Assembly: GCA_900541835.1 (NCBI GenBank)
Contig: UQLL01000008.1
Coordinates: 16,206-80,205, forward strand
Source of the DNA: an uncultured Porphyromonadaceae bacterium
Lineage (GTDB): Bacteria > Bacteroidota > Bacteroidia > Bacteroidales > Muribaculaceae
Direction of reading: 5' to 3'
DNA length: 64,000 bases
Made by a program: the position numbers and the translations under genes. Below are positions 17,701 to 25,558 of the stretch, in pieces. Every line of letters starts with the position of its first letter. The stretch's first letter is position 1. Under the pieces are notes generated by a model that was not told the origin of the DNA, did no database searches, and saw nothing but the letters and a program-made list of their open reading frames with translations.

Positions 17701-18426
17701 TCACCATTTCCAGATGACGTTGTCCTGCATGGCGGCGGGAGCGATGAGCTGCGGGTGCTGGGCCTTGTCGACCTTGGCGGCGCGTGTGGAGACGTCGTTG
17801 AAGGTGTAGCGGAAGAGCTCGCGGATGGTCAGCTGCTTGTTGCCGTCGGCGTCGGCCTTGCCGCGCAGTCCCTTCATGATGCCCTGGGCCAGGAAGCCTG
17901 CGCCCACCAGCGGGTTTTCGATGGAGTTCTCGGAGGCGCGGGAGCTGACTATGGAGGCGATGTTGCCGCCCCACTTGTTCTCCTTCTTGAGCTGGGTGAC
18001 TGCTCCGGCCAGCGAGCCGGAGTTGCAGGCGTCGATGATGACCAGGATGTTGCGGCACTTGGACTTGGAGAGGATGGATAGCAGGTCGTAGTATGTCATG
18101 TTCTTGTCGAAGAGGCAGAAGGCGCCGGGTCCTCCGTGGCCGGAGAAGAAGAAGATTACCTCGTCGTTGGCGCCGGCGGTGGCGGCTATCTTCTTGAGCG
18201 CGGCCTTGACGTTGGCCTCGTTGGCGTTCTTGCCGGTGATCAGCGAGACGTCCTTTGACTGACTCTTGAGGATGGCGGCCAGGGACTTGGCGTCCTTGGT
18301 GCTCTGGGTGAGGGGGTTGAGGTCCTGGCGCTCGTAGGAGCTGATGGCGGTGCATAGGGCGAAAGTGCGGGCGTTGGCGGCGATGCACACCACTGCGGAT
18401 ATGAGTAGCAGAATTAGCTTTTTCAT
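17701..18426 (-). CDS. secreted caspase-family (C14) cysteine protease with an EF-hand loop
   Basis: 241 residues. A signal peptide (MKKLILLLISAVVCIAANA) is followed by a p20-like caspase fold: His97 in FFFSGHGGPG and Cys134 in VIIDACNSGSLAG form the catalytic dyad. Near the C-terminus DADGNKQLTIRE (192-203) matches a canonical EF-hand loop: Asp1, Asp3, Asn5, Gln7, Thr9, Glu12. Known metacaspases cut after Arg or Lys and many need calcium; specificity here is inferred, not shown. It follows the LytTR gene by 31 bases and precedes the acidic protein, with which it may act outside the cytoplasm. Confidence 0.88.
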   Translation of the reverse strand: MKKLILLLISAVVCIAANARTFALCTAISSYERQDLNPLTQSTKDAKSLAAILKSQSKDVSLITGKNANEANVKAALKKIAATAGANDEVIFFFSGHGGPGAFCLFDKNMTYYDLLSILSKSKCRNILVIIDACNSGSLAGAVTQLKKENKWGGNIASIVSSRASENSIENPLVGAGFLAQGIMKGLRGKADADGNKQLTIRELFRYTFNDVSTRAAKVDKAQHPQLIAPAAMQDNVIWKW

Positions 18427-18457
18427 TATAATAGTGTTTAGGTTAGACGTTGTCGTT

Positions 18458-18853
18458 TTATTCGGCTTCAGGTTCGGGAGCAGTCTTCTTGCGCTCGAAT
18501 CCGGAGCGCATTAGCTCCTTGTAGTTCCTGAGCAGGGTCTTGGACACGGACAGCGTGTAGCTGTGCCCGGCCATGTCGCTGAGCACCAGGCGCTGGCGGG
18601 GCACGCTGATCTGGAATAGGTACTTTTGGTTGATGATGAACTTGCGGCCCAGGCGAACGAAGTAGCTGCGGCCGGTGTCGCGGAAGCTATTGGTGATGAA
18701 CTGCTCCATCTTGCCCAGCCCGAAGGTGAGCATGATCTTGGTGCCGCCTATCATCACCACGTTGGAGTAGTTGCCGTTCGACTCCAGGTAGGCCACCTGG
18801 TCGAGCCGGATCACTATCAGCTCGTCGCGTGAGTTGAGGCATAATCTATTCAT
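18458..18853 (-). CDS. LytTR-type DNA-binding protein without receiver domain
   Basis: 131 residues from the ATG at 18853 (MNRLCLNSRDELIVIRLDQ). The LytTR fold is recognisable from DQVAYLESNGNYSNVVMIGG, MEQFITNSFRDTGRSYFVRLGRKFIINQKYL and the C-terminal basic helix LRNYKELMRSGFERKK. No receiver domain or membrane segment is present. A longer frame runs to 18925, but the -7 box at 18894-18901 makes starts upstream of about 18889 impossible, and 18853 leaves a normal leader. It heads the minus-strand group that includes the caspase and is divergent from the cytochrome bd genes. Confidence 0.87.
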   Translation of the reverse strand: MNRLCLNSRDELIVIRLDQVAYLESNGNYSNVVMIGGTKIMLTFGLGKMEQFITNSFRDTGRSYFVRLGRKFIINQKYLFQISVPRQRLVLSDMAGHSYTLSVSKTLLRNYKELMRSGFERKKTAPEPEAE

Positions 18854-18893
18854 AGTGTCGGTTTTATTGTTCGTATGTGGCATGTTGTTTCCG

Positions 18894-18901
18894 CAAAGGT
18901 A
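18894..18901 (-). promoter_or_regulatory. -7 box of the LytTR-caspase promoter
   Basis: TACCTTTG on the minus strand. No good TTTG at the -33 position, so it may need an activator. Divergent from the -7 box at 18999-19006. Confidence 0.5.
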
Positions 18902-18998
18902 CGAATTTTTCACCCTGATTACCAAGCCCCGAAAGGGAAAAATGGACCAACCATCGATTTTTGTTTACGAAAACTAAGGTTTTTTCACTGAAAATAAC

Positions 18999-19006
18999 TA
19001 TCTTTG
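18999..19006 (+). promoter_or_regulatory. -7 box of the cytochrome bd operon promoter
   Basis: TATCTTTG, 31 bases before the DUF4492 start. No TTTG at the expected -33 place. Confidence 0.5.
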
Positions 19007-19037
19007 CGGCGCAGGTGTTTTTGACACGGACATAGAT

Positions 19038-19313
19038 ATGGAGACTCAGCCACGCCACATAGCCACCGCCACACAGGCCAGGGATGCGAAATCATCCTGG
19101 CCTATGCGCGTGTGGCGCTTCTATTACGACGGCTTCCGCAACCTGTCGCCTCTCGGCCGCAAGCTGTGGTTGCTGATTCTGATAAAGCTATTCATTTTCT
19201 TCGTGGTGCTGAAGATCTTCTTCTTCCCCGACCTGCTGAGGCGCGACTACGACAACGACGCGGACCGCGCACAGGCCGTGCGCACTCATCTCTCCCATCC
19301 CGACAACCGATAA
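19038..19313 (+). CDS. DUF4492 small membrane protein, cytochrome bd associated
   Basis: 91 residues with one membrane span (LWLLILIKLFIFFVVLKIFFF, about 43-63) between basic flanks; FYYDGFRNLSPLGRKLW precedes it. DUF4492 genes lie directly before cydA in many Bacteroidales, and this one is 33 bases before cydA. That context suggests an accessory subunit or assembly factor of the oxidase, comparable in idea to CydX, but this is inference. Confidence 0.82.
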   Translation: METQPRHIATATQARDAKSSWPMRVWRFYYDGFRNLSPLGRKLWLLILIKLFIFFVVLKIFFFPDLLRRDYDNDADRAQAVRTHLSHPDNR

Positions 19314-19346
19314 CCGAATTTCTCAGTCTAAAAAATCACAGGCTAT

Positions 19347-20918
19347 ATGCAAGACTTAATCACAGTAGTAGACTGGTCGCGGTGGCAGTTCGCCCTGACG
19401 GCCGTGTATCACTGGCTGTTCGTGCCGCTGACGCTCGGTCTGGCCCTGATAGTGGCCATCATGGAGAGCATCTATATCCGGCGCAAAGACCAGGCGTGGC
19501 TCAAGGCCACCAAGTTCTGGATGACCCTTTTCGGCATCAACTTCGCCATCGGCGTGGCCACGGGACTCGTCCTCGAGTTCGAGTTCGGCACCAACTGGAG
19601 CAACTACTCCTGGTTCGTGGGCGACATCTTCGGCGCCCCGCTGGCCATCGAGGGTCTGCTCGCCTTCTTCATGGAGTCCACTTTCGTGGCCGTGATGTTC
19701 TTCGGCTGGAACCGCGTGGGGCCCAAGTTCCACCTGGCCGCCACCTGGCTGACCTGCATCGGCGCCTCCATCTCCGCCCTGTGGATCCTGGTGGCCAACG
19801 CCTGGATGCAGTATCCCGCCGGCATGGAGTTCGACCCTGCCCAGATGCGCAACGTCATGGTCGACTTCGGTGCACTCTTCTCCGGCATCGCCGTCAACAA
19901 GTTCTTCCATGCCACCCTGTCGGGCTGGTGCCTGGCCGGCGTGTTCGTCATCGCAGTCTCGGCCTGGTTCCTGCTCAAGAAGCGCAACACCGCCTTCGCC
20001 ATGCGCAGCATCAAGGTCGGTGCCTGGGTGGGCCTGGCCGGCATCCTGCTTACCTGCTACACCGGAGACGGCTCCGCCGTGGAGGTGGCAAAGCACCAGC
20101 CCATGAAGCTGGCCGCCATGGAGGGCCTATACCACGGCCATAAGTCGCAGGCCATCACAGCCGTCGGCATTCCCAACCCCGCCAAGCGCTGGAACAACGA
20201 CGAGGACGAGTACCTGGCCGACGTCTCCCTGCCCGGCGGCCTGAGCATCCTCGCCACCCACGACATCAACGCCTTCGTGCCCGGCATCACCGACATCATC
20301 GAAGGTCGCATGATAGCCGAGAACGGCGACACCGTCTCTACCGTCTCCTATGCCGACCGCATCGCCATCGGCAAGCGCAGCCAGCAGTTCCTGCGCGACT
20401 ACGACGCCGCCCGCCAGGCCGGCGACACGCAGGCAATGTCCCTGGCCGCCGACAGCCTCAAGAACACTTTCCAGTACTTCGGCTACGGCTACTTCAACTC
20501 CGTCGACGAGGCCATCCCGCCCGTCATTCTTACTTTCACCACCTTCCGCATCATGGTGATAGGCGCAGGCTGGCTCATGCTCTTCTTCGTGGTCGTGCTC
20601 CTGTGCGCCTACCGCAACACCTGGCTGCAGCGCTCCCGCATCATGCAGTGGGTATGCTTCCTGTCGCTGGCCGTCGTCTACCTCGTCAGCGAGGCCGGAT
20701 GGATAGTGGCCGAGGTGGGCCGCCAGCCCTGGACCGTCCAGGACCTGTTGCCGCGCAACGCCGCAATAAGCCAGATTCCCTCCTCGTCGGTGATCGTCAC
20801 CTTCTGGATGTTCGCCGCCATCTTCACCCTGTTGCTCATCGCCGAGGTCAGCATCATGTGTCGCCAGATTTCCAAGGCGTCCAAAACGAACCTCGAACCC
20901 GCCGTAAACCTTAAATAA
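19347..20918 (+). CDS. cydA: cytochrome bd ubiquinol/menaquinol oxidase subunit I
   Basis: 523 residues, the size of the E. coli protein. CydA binds hemes b558, b595 and d and oxidises quinol, reducing oxygen to water in the inner membrane. Features: the N-terminal DWSRWQFALTAVYHWLFVPLTLG with the heme-ligand His, the DFGALFSGIAVNKFFHATLSGW region with the His of b558, and GWIVAEVGRQPWTVQDLLP near the C-terminus. It gives this anaerobe the means to respire or remove low oxygen. Followed after 8 bases by cydB. Confidence 0.97.
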   Translation: MQDLITVVDWSRWQFALTAVYHWLFVPLTLGLALIVAIMESIYIRRKDQAWLKATKFWMTLFGINFAIGVATGLVLEFEFGTNWSNYSWFVGDIFGAPLAIEGLLAFFMESTFVAVMFFGWNRVGPKFHLAATWLTCIGASISALWILVANAWMQYPAGMEFDPAQMRNVMVDFGALFSGIAVNKFFHATLSGWCLAGVFVIAVSAWFLLKKRNTAFAMRSIKVGAWVGLAGILLTCYTGDGSAVEVAKHQPMKLAAMEGLYHGHKSQAITAVGIPNPAKRWNNDEDEYLADVSLPGGLSILATHDINAFVPGITDIIEGRMIAENGDTVSTVSYADRIAIGKRSQQFLRDYDAARQAGDTQAMSLAADSLKNTFQYFGYGYFNSVDEAIPPVILTFTTFRIMVIGAGWLMLFFVVVLLCAYRNTWLQRSRIMQWVCFLSLAVVYLVSEAGWIVAEVGRQPWTVQDLLPRNAAISQIPSSSVIVTFWMFAAIFTLLLIAEVSIMCRQISKASKTNLEPAVNLK

Positions 20919-20926
20919 GTAAGATC

Positions 20927-22084
20927 ATGTCAACACTATATCATCTGCAGAACTACTGGTGGCTGCTCATCTCCGTACTGGGAGCACTGCTCGTGTTCCT
21001 CCTGTTCGTGCAGGGAGGGCAGACCATGCTGCTTGGGGCCCGCAACGGCTTGCAGCGTACCCTCATAGCCAACTCCATGGGCCGCAAGTGGGAACTCACG
21101 TTCACCACCCTGGTGGTGTTCGGTGGCGCCTTCTTCGCCTCCTTCCCCCTCTACTACTCCACCAGCTTCGGGGGCGCCTACTGGCTCTGGATTCTCATCC
21201 TGTTCAGCTTCGTGCTCCAGGCCATCAGCTACGAGTATCGCACCAAGCCCGGCAACATCTACGGTGCGTCGACCTACGATATCTTCCTGTTCGTCAATGG
21301 CTGTGTGGGCTGCATCCTGCTGGGCGTGGCCGTGAGCCTGTTCTTCTTCGGGGCCGACTTCAGCGTGCAGCGGAGCAACATCCTCGACGCCGCCTCTCCG
21401 GTAATCTCGCGCTGGGCTCCCACCCATGGCTTCGAAGCCATATTCAGCTGGAAGAACCTCGTGCTGGGCGTGGCCGTGCTCTTCCTGGCCCGCACCCTGG
21501 CCAGCCTGTACATGCTCAACAACATCACCGACGACCCCGACATGCGCAAGCGCCTGCGCCAGACTCTGCTCGTCTCGGCCGGCATATTCCTGGTCTTTTT
21601 CCTCTGGTTTCTGGCCATGCTCTTCACCGCCACCGGCTACACCGCCGTGCAGAACGCCGTCGGCAACACCGTCATCACCGAGACTCCTTATAAATATGCT
21701 GTCAACTACGGCGACCTCTGGTGGGCGCTCGTGTGCCTGTGCGTGGGCGTGGTGGCCGTGCTCTACGGCGTCTTCCGCAGCATCTTCACCCGAGTCGACT
21801 GGACCGGCGGCATATGGTTCGCCGGCGTCGGAGTGGTGCTCGTCGTGCTCAGCCTCTTCTTCGTGGCCGGATACAACGACACCGCCTACTTCCCCTCGCT
21901 CACCGACCCTCAGTCGTCGCTTAGCATCCGCAACAGCTCCTCGTCCGAGTTCACCCTGCGCGTCATGAGCTACGTCTCCATCATCGTTCCCTTCGTGGTG
22001 GCCTACATCGCCTATGTCTGGTACTCCATGGACCGCCGCAAGCTCACCCCCGAGGAGATGGAGTCCACCACCCACAAGTATTAG
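20927..22084 (+). CDS. cydB: cytochrome bd oxidase subunit II
   Basis: 385 residues with about eight or nine membrane segments. CydB supports the heme core in CydA. Typical features are LLVFLLFVQGGQTML near the N-terminus, ISYEYRTKPGN in the first loop and a C-terminal WYSMDRRKLTPEEM. It is the last gene of the operon; a long inverted repeat of the GAGAGTTGAG family begins right after the stop. Confidence 0.95.
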   Translation: MSTLYHLQNYWWLLISVLGALLVFLLFVQGGQTMLLGARNGLQRTLIANSMGRKWELTFTTLVVFGGAFFASFPLYYSTSFGGAYWLWILILFSFVLQAISYEYRTKPGNIYGASTYDIFLFVNGCVGCILLGVAVSLFFFGADFSVQRSNILDAASPVISRWAPTHGFEAIFSWKNLVLGVAVLFLARTLASLYMLNNITDDPDMRKRLRQTLLVSAGIFLVFFLWFLAMLFTATGYTAVQNAVGNTVITETPYKYAVNYGDLWWALVCLCVGVVAVLYGVFRSIFTRVDWTGGIWFAGVGVVLVVLSLFFVAGYNDTAYFPSLTDPQSSLSIRNSSSSEFTLRVMSYVSIIVPFVVAYIAYVWYSMDRRKLTPEEMESTTHKY

Positions 22085-22088
22085 AGTA

Positions 22089-22173
22089 TTAGTTTAGAGT
22101 TGAGAGTTGAGAGTCGCGTACTGGCGCCAGGCGAAGCATGCTCTCAATTCTCAACTCTTAACTCTCAGCTGAA
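22089..22173. repeat. inverted repeat of the GAGAGTTGAG family, cydB-yigZ gap
   Basis: Left arm 22089-22114 (TTTAGAGTTGAGAGTTGAG) and right arm 22141-22173 (CTCTCAATTCTCAACTCTT and on) are complementary; the right arm ends directly at the ATG of the next gene. It may act as terminator of the cyd operon and fold over the next start. Confidence 0.75.
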
Positions 22174-22767
22174 ATGGACACCTACCGCACCCTGTCGGCT
22201 CCCTCGTCGGCCCGCTACACAGTAAAGATGAGCCGTTTCCTGGCTTTTGCCTATCCTGTGGCGAGCGAGGAGGAGGCCAAGGCGCTCATCCGCAAGGTCG
22301 CCAACAACTACCACGACGCGCGGCACGTCTGCTGGGCCTATATGCTCGGCCACGACCGCTCCCGCTACCAGTCCAGCGACAACGGCGAACCCTCCGGCAC
22401 CGCCGGCAAGCCCATCCTCGGCCAGGTCAACTCCCTGGAGCTGACCGACGTGCTGGTGTTGGTGGTGCGCTACTTCGGTGGCATCAAGCTCGGCACCGGC
22501 GGCCTCATCGACGCCTACCGCACCGCCGCCCGCATGGCCCTCGACGAGGCGCCAGTGGAGGAGCGCCACGCCCAGGCCACGCTCCAGGTTGCCTGTCCGT
22601 ACGTCAGCCTGAACACCGTCATGGGCGCCATCAAGGCCCTCGGACTGCGCATACTCGCGCAGGACTTTGACAACACCTGCGTGCTGACTCTTTCCGTGCG
22701 CCTGGACCACGTTGCCGAGGCCACCCGCCGCCTGTCGGCCGCCGCCACCGTCACCCGCCTTTCGTAG
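22174..22767 (+). CDS. IMPACT/YigZ family protein
   Basis: 197 residues. The family hallmark is plain: NNYHDARHVCWAYMLG, SSDNGEPSGTAGKPIL and VVRYFGGIKLGTGGLIDAYR, followed by the DUF1949-type C-terminal domain. YigZ/IMPACT proteins bind ribosome-associated partners or nucleic acids; the precise bacterial role is unsettled. The stop codon TAG is part of a GTAGGGACGCAC repeat, so the last residues may have been set by its insertion. Confidence 0.92.
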   Translation: MDTYRTLSAPSSARYTVKMSRFLAFAYPVASEEEAKALIRKVANNYHDARHVCWAYMLGHDRSRYQSSDNGEPSGTAGKPILGQVNSLELTDVLVLVVRYFGGIKLGTGGLIDAYRTAARMALDEAPVEERHAQATLQVACPYVSLNTVMGAIKALGLRILAQDFDNTCVLTLSVRLDHVAEATRRLSAAATVTRLS

Positions 22768-22790
22768 GGACGCACGGCTCGTGCGTCCGT
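22764..22790. repeat. GTAGGGACGCAC palindromic repeat
   Basis: GTAGGGACGCACGGCTCGTG and then CGTCCG: one complete copy of the REP-like element, overlapping the stop of the IMPACT gene. Confidence 0.8.
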
Positions 22791-22831
22791 AAAGACTCCT
22801 CAGCTTCCCCGGCAAAGCATTTTACTTTGCG

Positions 22832-22857
22832 ATTGGTGCCCGCTTCAGCGTGGCGCA
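22832..22857 (+). repeat. 26-base CCGCTTCAGCG element
   Basis: Begins ATTGGTGCCCGCTTCAGCG and ends TGGCGCA. One of four copies of exactly 26 bases in this window; this one lies 170 bases before the HU gene, in a stretch that holds no other feature. Confidence 0.75.
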
Positions 22858-23027
22858 CGACTTACTTCACGTCCACCGTTCACTTTTTCGGCCGAAAATA
22901 CCCGTTATTTCAAAAAAAATGCCGAAATTTGCAACGCAAAACAGCCAAGGCGCCGTAAAGCAAGCTGGGTTTAATCAGCAAGCGAGAAGCGTTGTGGCGC
23001 AAAGACAAGCATTTGTAGACTGGTACA

Positions 23028-23324
23028 ATGAATAAAGCAGATATTATCAACGAGATTTCTCGTGAGACCGGTATGGAGAAGAGTGCCGTGATACTCGTTG
23101 TGGAGAAATTCATGGCAAACGTCAAGGAGGCTCTCGCCGACGGCGAGAACATCTACCTGCGCGGCTTCGGCACATTTGTGGTCAAGACTCGCAAGGAGCG
23201 CCTTGCCCGCAATATCTCGCGCAACACGGCCGTGGTGATTCCCGAGCGCCGGGTAGCCACTTTCCGCCCCTCGCGACTCCTCACCGACGACATCAACGCC
23301 AATTTCACACCATCGGAGAAGTAA
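23028..23324 (+). CDS. HU/IHF family DNA-bending protein
   Basis: 98 residues. HU proteins bind and bend DNA as dimers and compact the nucleoid. MNKADIINEISRETGMEKSAV is the classic N-terminus, followed by the arm region LRGFGTFVVKTRKERLARNISRN with RVATFRPSRLL after it. It is followed by the tiny basic gene and RNase G, an order I know from other Bacteroidetes. The start at 23028 is the only one that gives the full N-terminus. Confidence 0.93.
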   Translation: MNKADIINEISRETGMEKSAVILVVEKFMANVKEALADGENIYLRGFGTFVVKTRKERLARNISRNTAVVIPERRVATFRPSRLLTDDINANFTPSEK

Positions 23325-23375
23325 AGCGACCCGGTCGCCGCATTTCCCTAACACTAACAATAAACAACACCAACT

Positions 23376-23465
23376 ATGCCAAGCGGAAAAAAACGTAAGG
23401 GCCACAAGATGGCCACGCACAAGCGCAAGAAGAGACTGCGTAAGAACCGTCATAAGAAGAAATGA
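23376..23465 (+). CDS. 29-residue basic protein (AURKAIP1/COX24-domain type)
   Basis: ATG at 23376 to TGA at 23463-23465. The protein starts MPSGKKRKGHKMATHKRKK and continues RLRKNRHKKK; well over half of it is Lys, Arg or His. Nearly the same peptide occurs at this place, between HU and RNase G, across Bacteroidetes and is annotated as an AURKAIP1/COX24-domain protein, a family related to mitochondrial ribosomal protein mS38. A role on the ribosome is therefore likely but inferred. It is too short for most gene finders. Confidence 0.85.
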   Translation: MPSGKKRKGHKMATHKRKKRLRKNRHKKK

Positions 23466-23675
23466 TTCCGGCCCGCTTCCCCAAGTGCCGACCAGGCGCG
23501 AGGGGAGGCGCCGGGCATTCCGACGGGCGCAAGCGGGGAGTCGGCATATCGGCCGGCCCGCCCGCCATATCGTTCTCGAAAATTAAAATGAGGGTTGAGG
23601 GGTAAGGATTGGCTGCGGTCAAACATACGGACTCGCCCGATTTTTAATTTTTGACCATTCCATCATCATTCACCT

Positions 23676-25304
23676 ATGAAAAGCGAATTGGTAGTAGACG
23701 TTGGCAAGAAGGAAATCTCGATAGCGCTGCTTGAGGATTCCCGCCTTGTCTCGCTCCAAAAAGAGAGCCGCAACGCCGGATACGCCGTGGGCGACCTGTA
23801 CCTGGCAAGGGTGCGCAAGCTCCTGCCCGGCCTCAACGCCGCCTTTATCGACGTCGGCTACGACAAAGACGCTTTTCTTCATTATCTCGACCTCGGCTCC
23901 CACTTCGCCACCTACGCCAAGTACATGGAAGAGGCGGAAGCCGACCCCAAGAAGGTGCCACCCATGCCAAAGGGCAAGTTCGAGCCCGACATCCCCAAGG
24001 ATGGCACCATATCCGACCAGCTCAAGCCAGGCCAGCACCTGCTCGTGCAGATAGCCAAGGAGCCCATCTCCACCAAAGGCCCGCGACTCACCACCGAAAT
24101 CTCCTTCACGGGCCGCTACATGGTGCTCATCCCATTCAGCGACAAGGTCAACATCTCCTCCAAAATCAAGTCTACCGAGGAAAAGATACGCCTGCGGCAG
24201 CTCATCAGCTCCATCAAGCCCAAAGGCTTCGGCGTCATAATCCGCACCTCGGCCGAAAACAAACGCGCCGCCGAGCTCAACGGCGAGATGCGCACCCTGC
24301 TGAGCTGCTGGACGCAGGCTGTCGCACGTATGCAGAAGTCCCAGCCGCCAGCACTCATCTACCAGGAGGAGTCACGCGCAGTGAGCGTCATCCGCGACGT
24401 CTTCACCCCGGAGTTCGAGAACATCTACGTCAACGACACCGAGACTCTGGAGCAGATCCAGCACTACGTGTCGCTCATCGCCCCCGAGAGCAAGGACATC
24501 GTCAAGCCCTACGCCAAGCCGACTCCCATCTTCGACCATTTCGGCATCACCCGCCAGATTAAGTCGAGCTTCGGCAAGATAGTGTCCTTCAAGGCCGGCG
24601 CCTACATCATCATCGAGAGCACCGAGGCTCTGCACGTCATCGACGTCAACTCCGGCAACCGCACCAAGGCCACCCAGGACCAGGAGACAAACGCCCTGGA
24701 GGTCAACATCCGTGCCGCCGACGAGATTGCCCGCCAGCTGCGCCTGCGCGACATGGGCGGAATCATCGTCATCGACTTCATCGACATGAACAAGCCCGAG
24801 CACCGGCAGCAGCTCTACGACCATATGCGTCAGATCATGGCCAACGATAGGGCACGCCATAACATCTTGCCCCTCAGCAAGTTCGGCCTGATGCAGATTA
24901 CCCGGCAGAGAGTGCGGCCGGCACTGGACATCCCCACCTCCGAGGCCTGTCCGTCGTGCTTGGGCAAAGGCGAGATTCAGCCATCGCTGCTCTTCACCGA
25001 CACCCTGCGACAGAAGATCGAGTACTTGACGCGCGATCTCGGAGTGAGCCGGTTCCGAATGTTCGTCCATCCCTTTGTGGAAGCCTACATCCGTAAGGGT
25101 CTCTTCTCGCTATACTCCAAGTGGAGGCGCGAGTTCGGCCGCGGGTTCAAGATAATTCCGGACGAGAGTCTGGCCTATCTGCAATACCGTGTCGAGGACA
25201 AGGACGGCAACGAAATAGACCTCAAGGAGGAGAGCGACGCCGGCACACGCCAGACTAAGGAGAAACGGCGCACCAGGCGAGACAATGAAGAAAACCCCGA
25301 ATGA
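23676..25304 (+). CDS. rng: ribonuclease E/G family
   Basis: 542 residues, RNase G size. These endoribonucleases cut single-stranded AU-rich RNA and help mature rRNA. An S1-like domain (GDLYLARVRKLLPGLNAAFIDVGYDKDAFLHY) lies near 35-75. The catalytic centre HVIDVNSGNRTKA with DMGGIIVIDFIDM carries the metal-binding aspartates, and the zinc-link cysteines are in SEACPSCLGKGEI. The C-terminal tail is short and charged (KEKRRTRRDNEENPE). Preceded by the tiny basic gene; ends in a GC-rich hairpin with a T-run. Confidence 0.95.
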   Translation: MKSELVVDVGKKEISIALLEDSRLVSLQKESRNAGYAVGDLYLARVRKLLPGLNAAFIDVGYDKDAFLHYLDLGSHFATYAKYMEEAEADPKKVPPMPKGKFEPDIPKDGTISDQLKPGQHLLVQIAKEPISTKGPRLTTEISFTGRYMVLIPFSDKVNISSKIKSTEEKIRLRQLISSIKPKGFGVIIRTSAENKRAAELNGEMRTLLSCWTQAVARMQKSQPPALIYQEESRAVSVIRDVFTPEFENIYVNDTETLEQIQHYVSLIAPESKDIVKPYAKPTPIFDHFGITRQIKSSFGKIVSFKAGAYIIIESTEALHVIDVNSGNRTKATQDQETNALEVNIRAADEIARQLRLRDMGGIIVIDFIDMNKPEHRQQLYDHMRQIMANDRARHNILPLSKFGLMQITRQRVRPALDIPTSEACPSCLGKGEIQPSLLFTDTLRQKIEYLTRDLGVSRFRMFVHPFVEAYIRKGLFSLYSKWRREFGRGFKIIPDESLAYLQYRVEDKDGNEIDLKEESDAGTRQTKEKRRTRRDNEENPE

Positions 25305-25350
25305 GCCGCTCACCGAACACACTTTGGGCCCTCATTCCCTATCCTTTACA

Positions 25351-25383
25351 GGCGGCTGCTCCCAACCAGGGCGGCCGCTTTTC
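25351..25383 (+). terminator. terminator after rng
   Basis: GC-rich stem (GGCGGC at 25351 with GCCGC at 25374-25378) followed by TTTT, 46 bases past the stop. Confidence 0.6.
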
Positions 25384-25504
25384 CGTCTTATCCTGCCACT
25401 CATGTAACTCCGGGAGGCTTTGTGCTCCTCTTGGAATACATGTTTCTCATAGGCCAGTGAATCTGAATTTCAGTTAACAATTTGCGGGGAAGTTGCGGAC
25501 GAAT

Positions 25505-25535
25505 TTTGAAGTTACCGACATAATTGGTACCTTTG
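25505..25535 (+). promoter_or_regulatory. promoter of the giant surface protein
   Basis: TTTG (25505-25508), 19 bases, TACCTTTG (25528-25535). Leader of about 20 bases to the ATG at 25559. Confidence 0.75.
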
Positions 25536-25558
25536 CATCTGTTTAATAATCCTGACGC

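Noticed and set aside
16549..18081. Plus-strand frame of 510 codons across the acidic, Sel1 and caspase genes
   Set aside because: Valine/glycine-rich antisense artefact; the minus strand carries clear domains and signal peptides.
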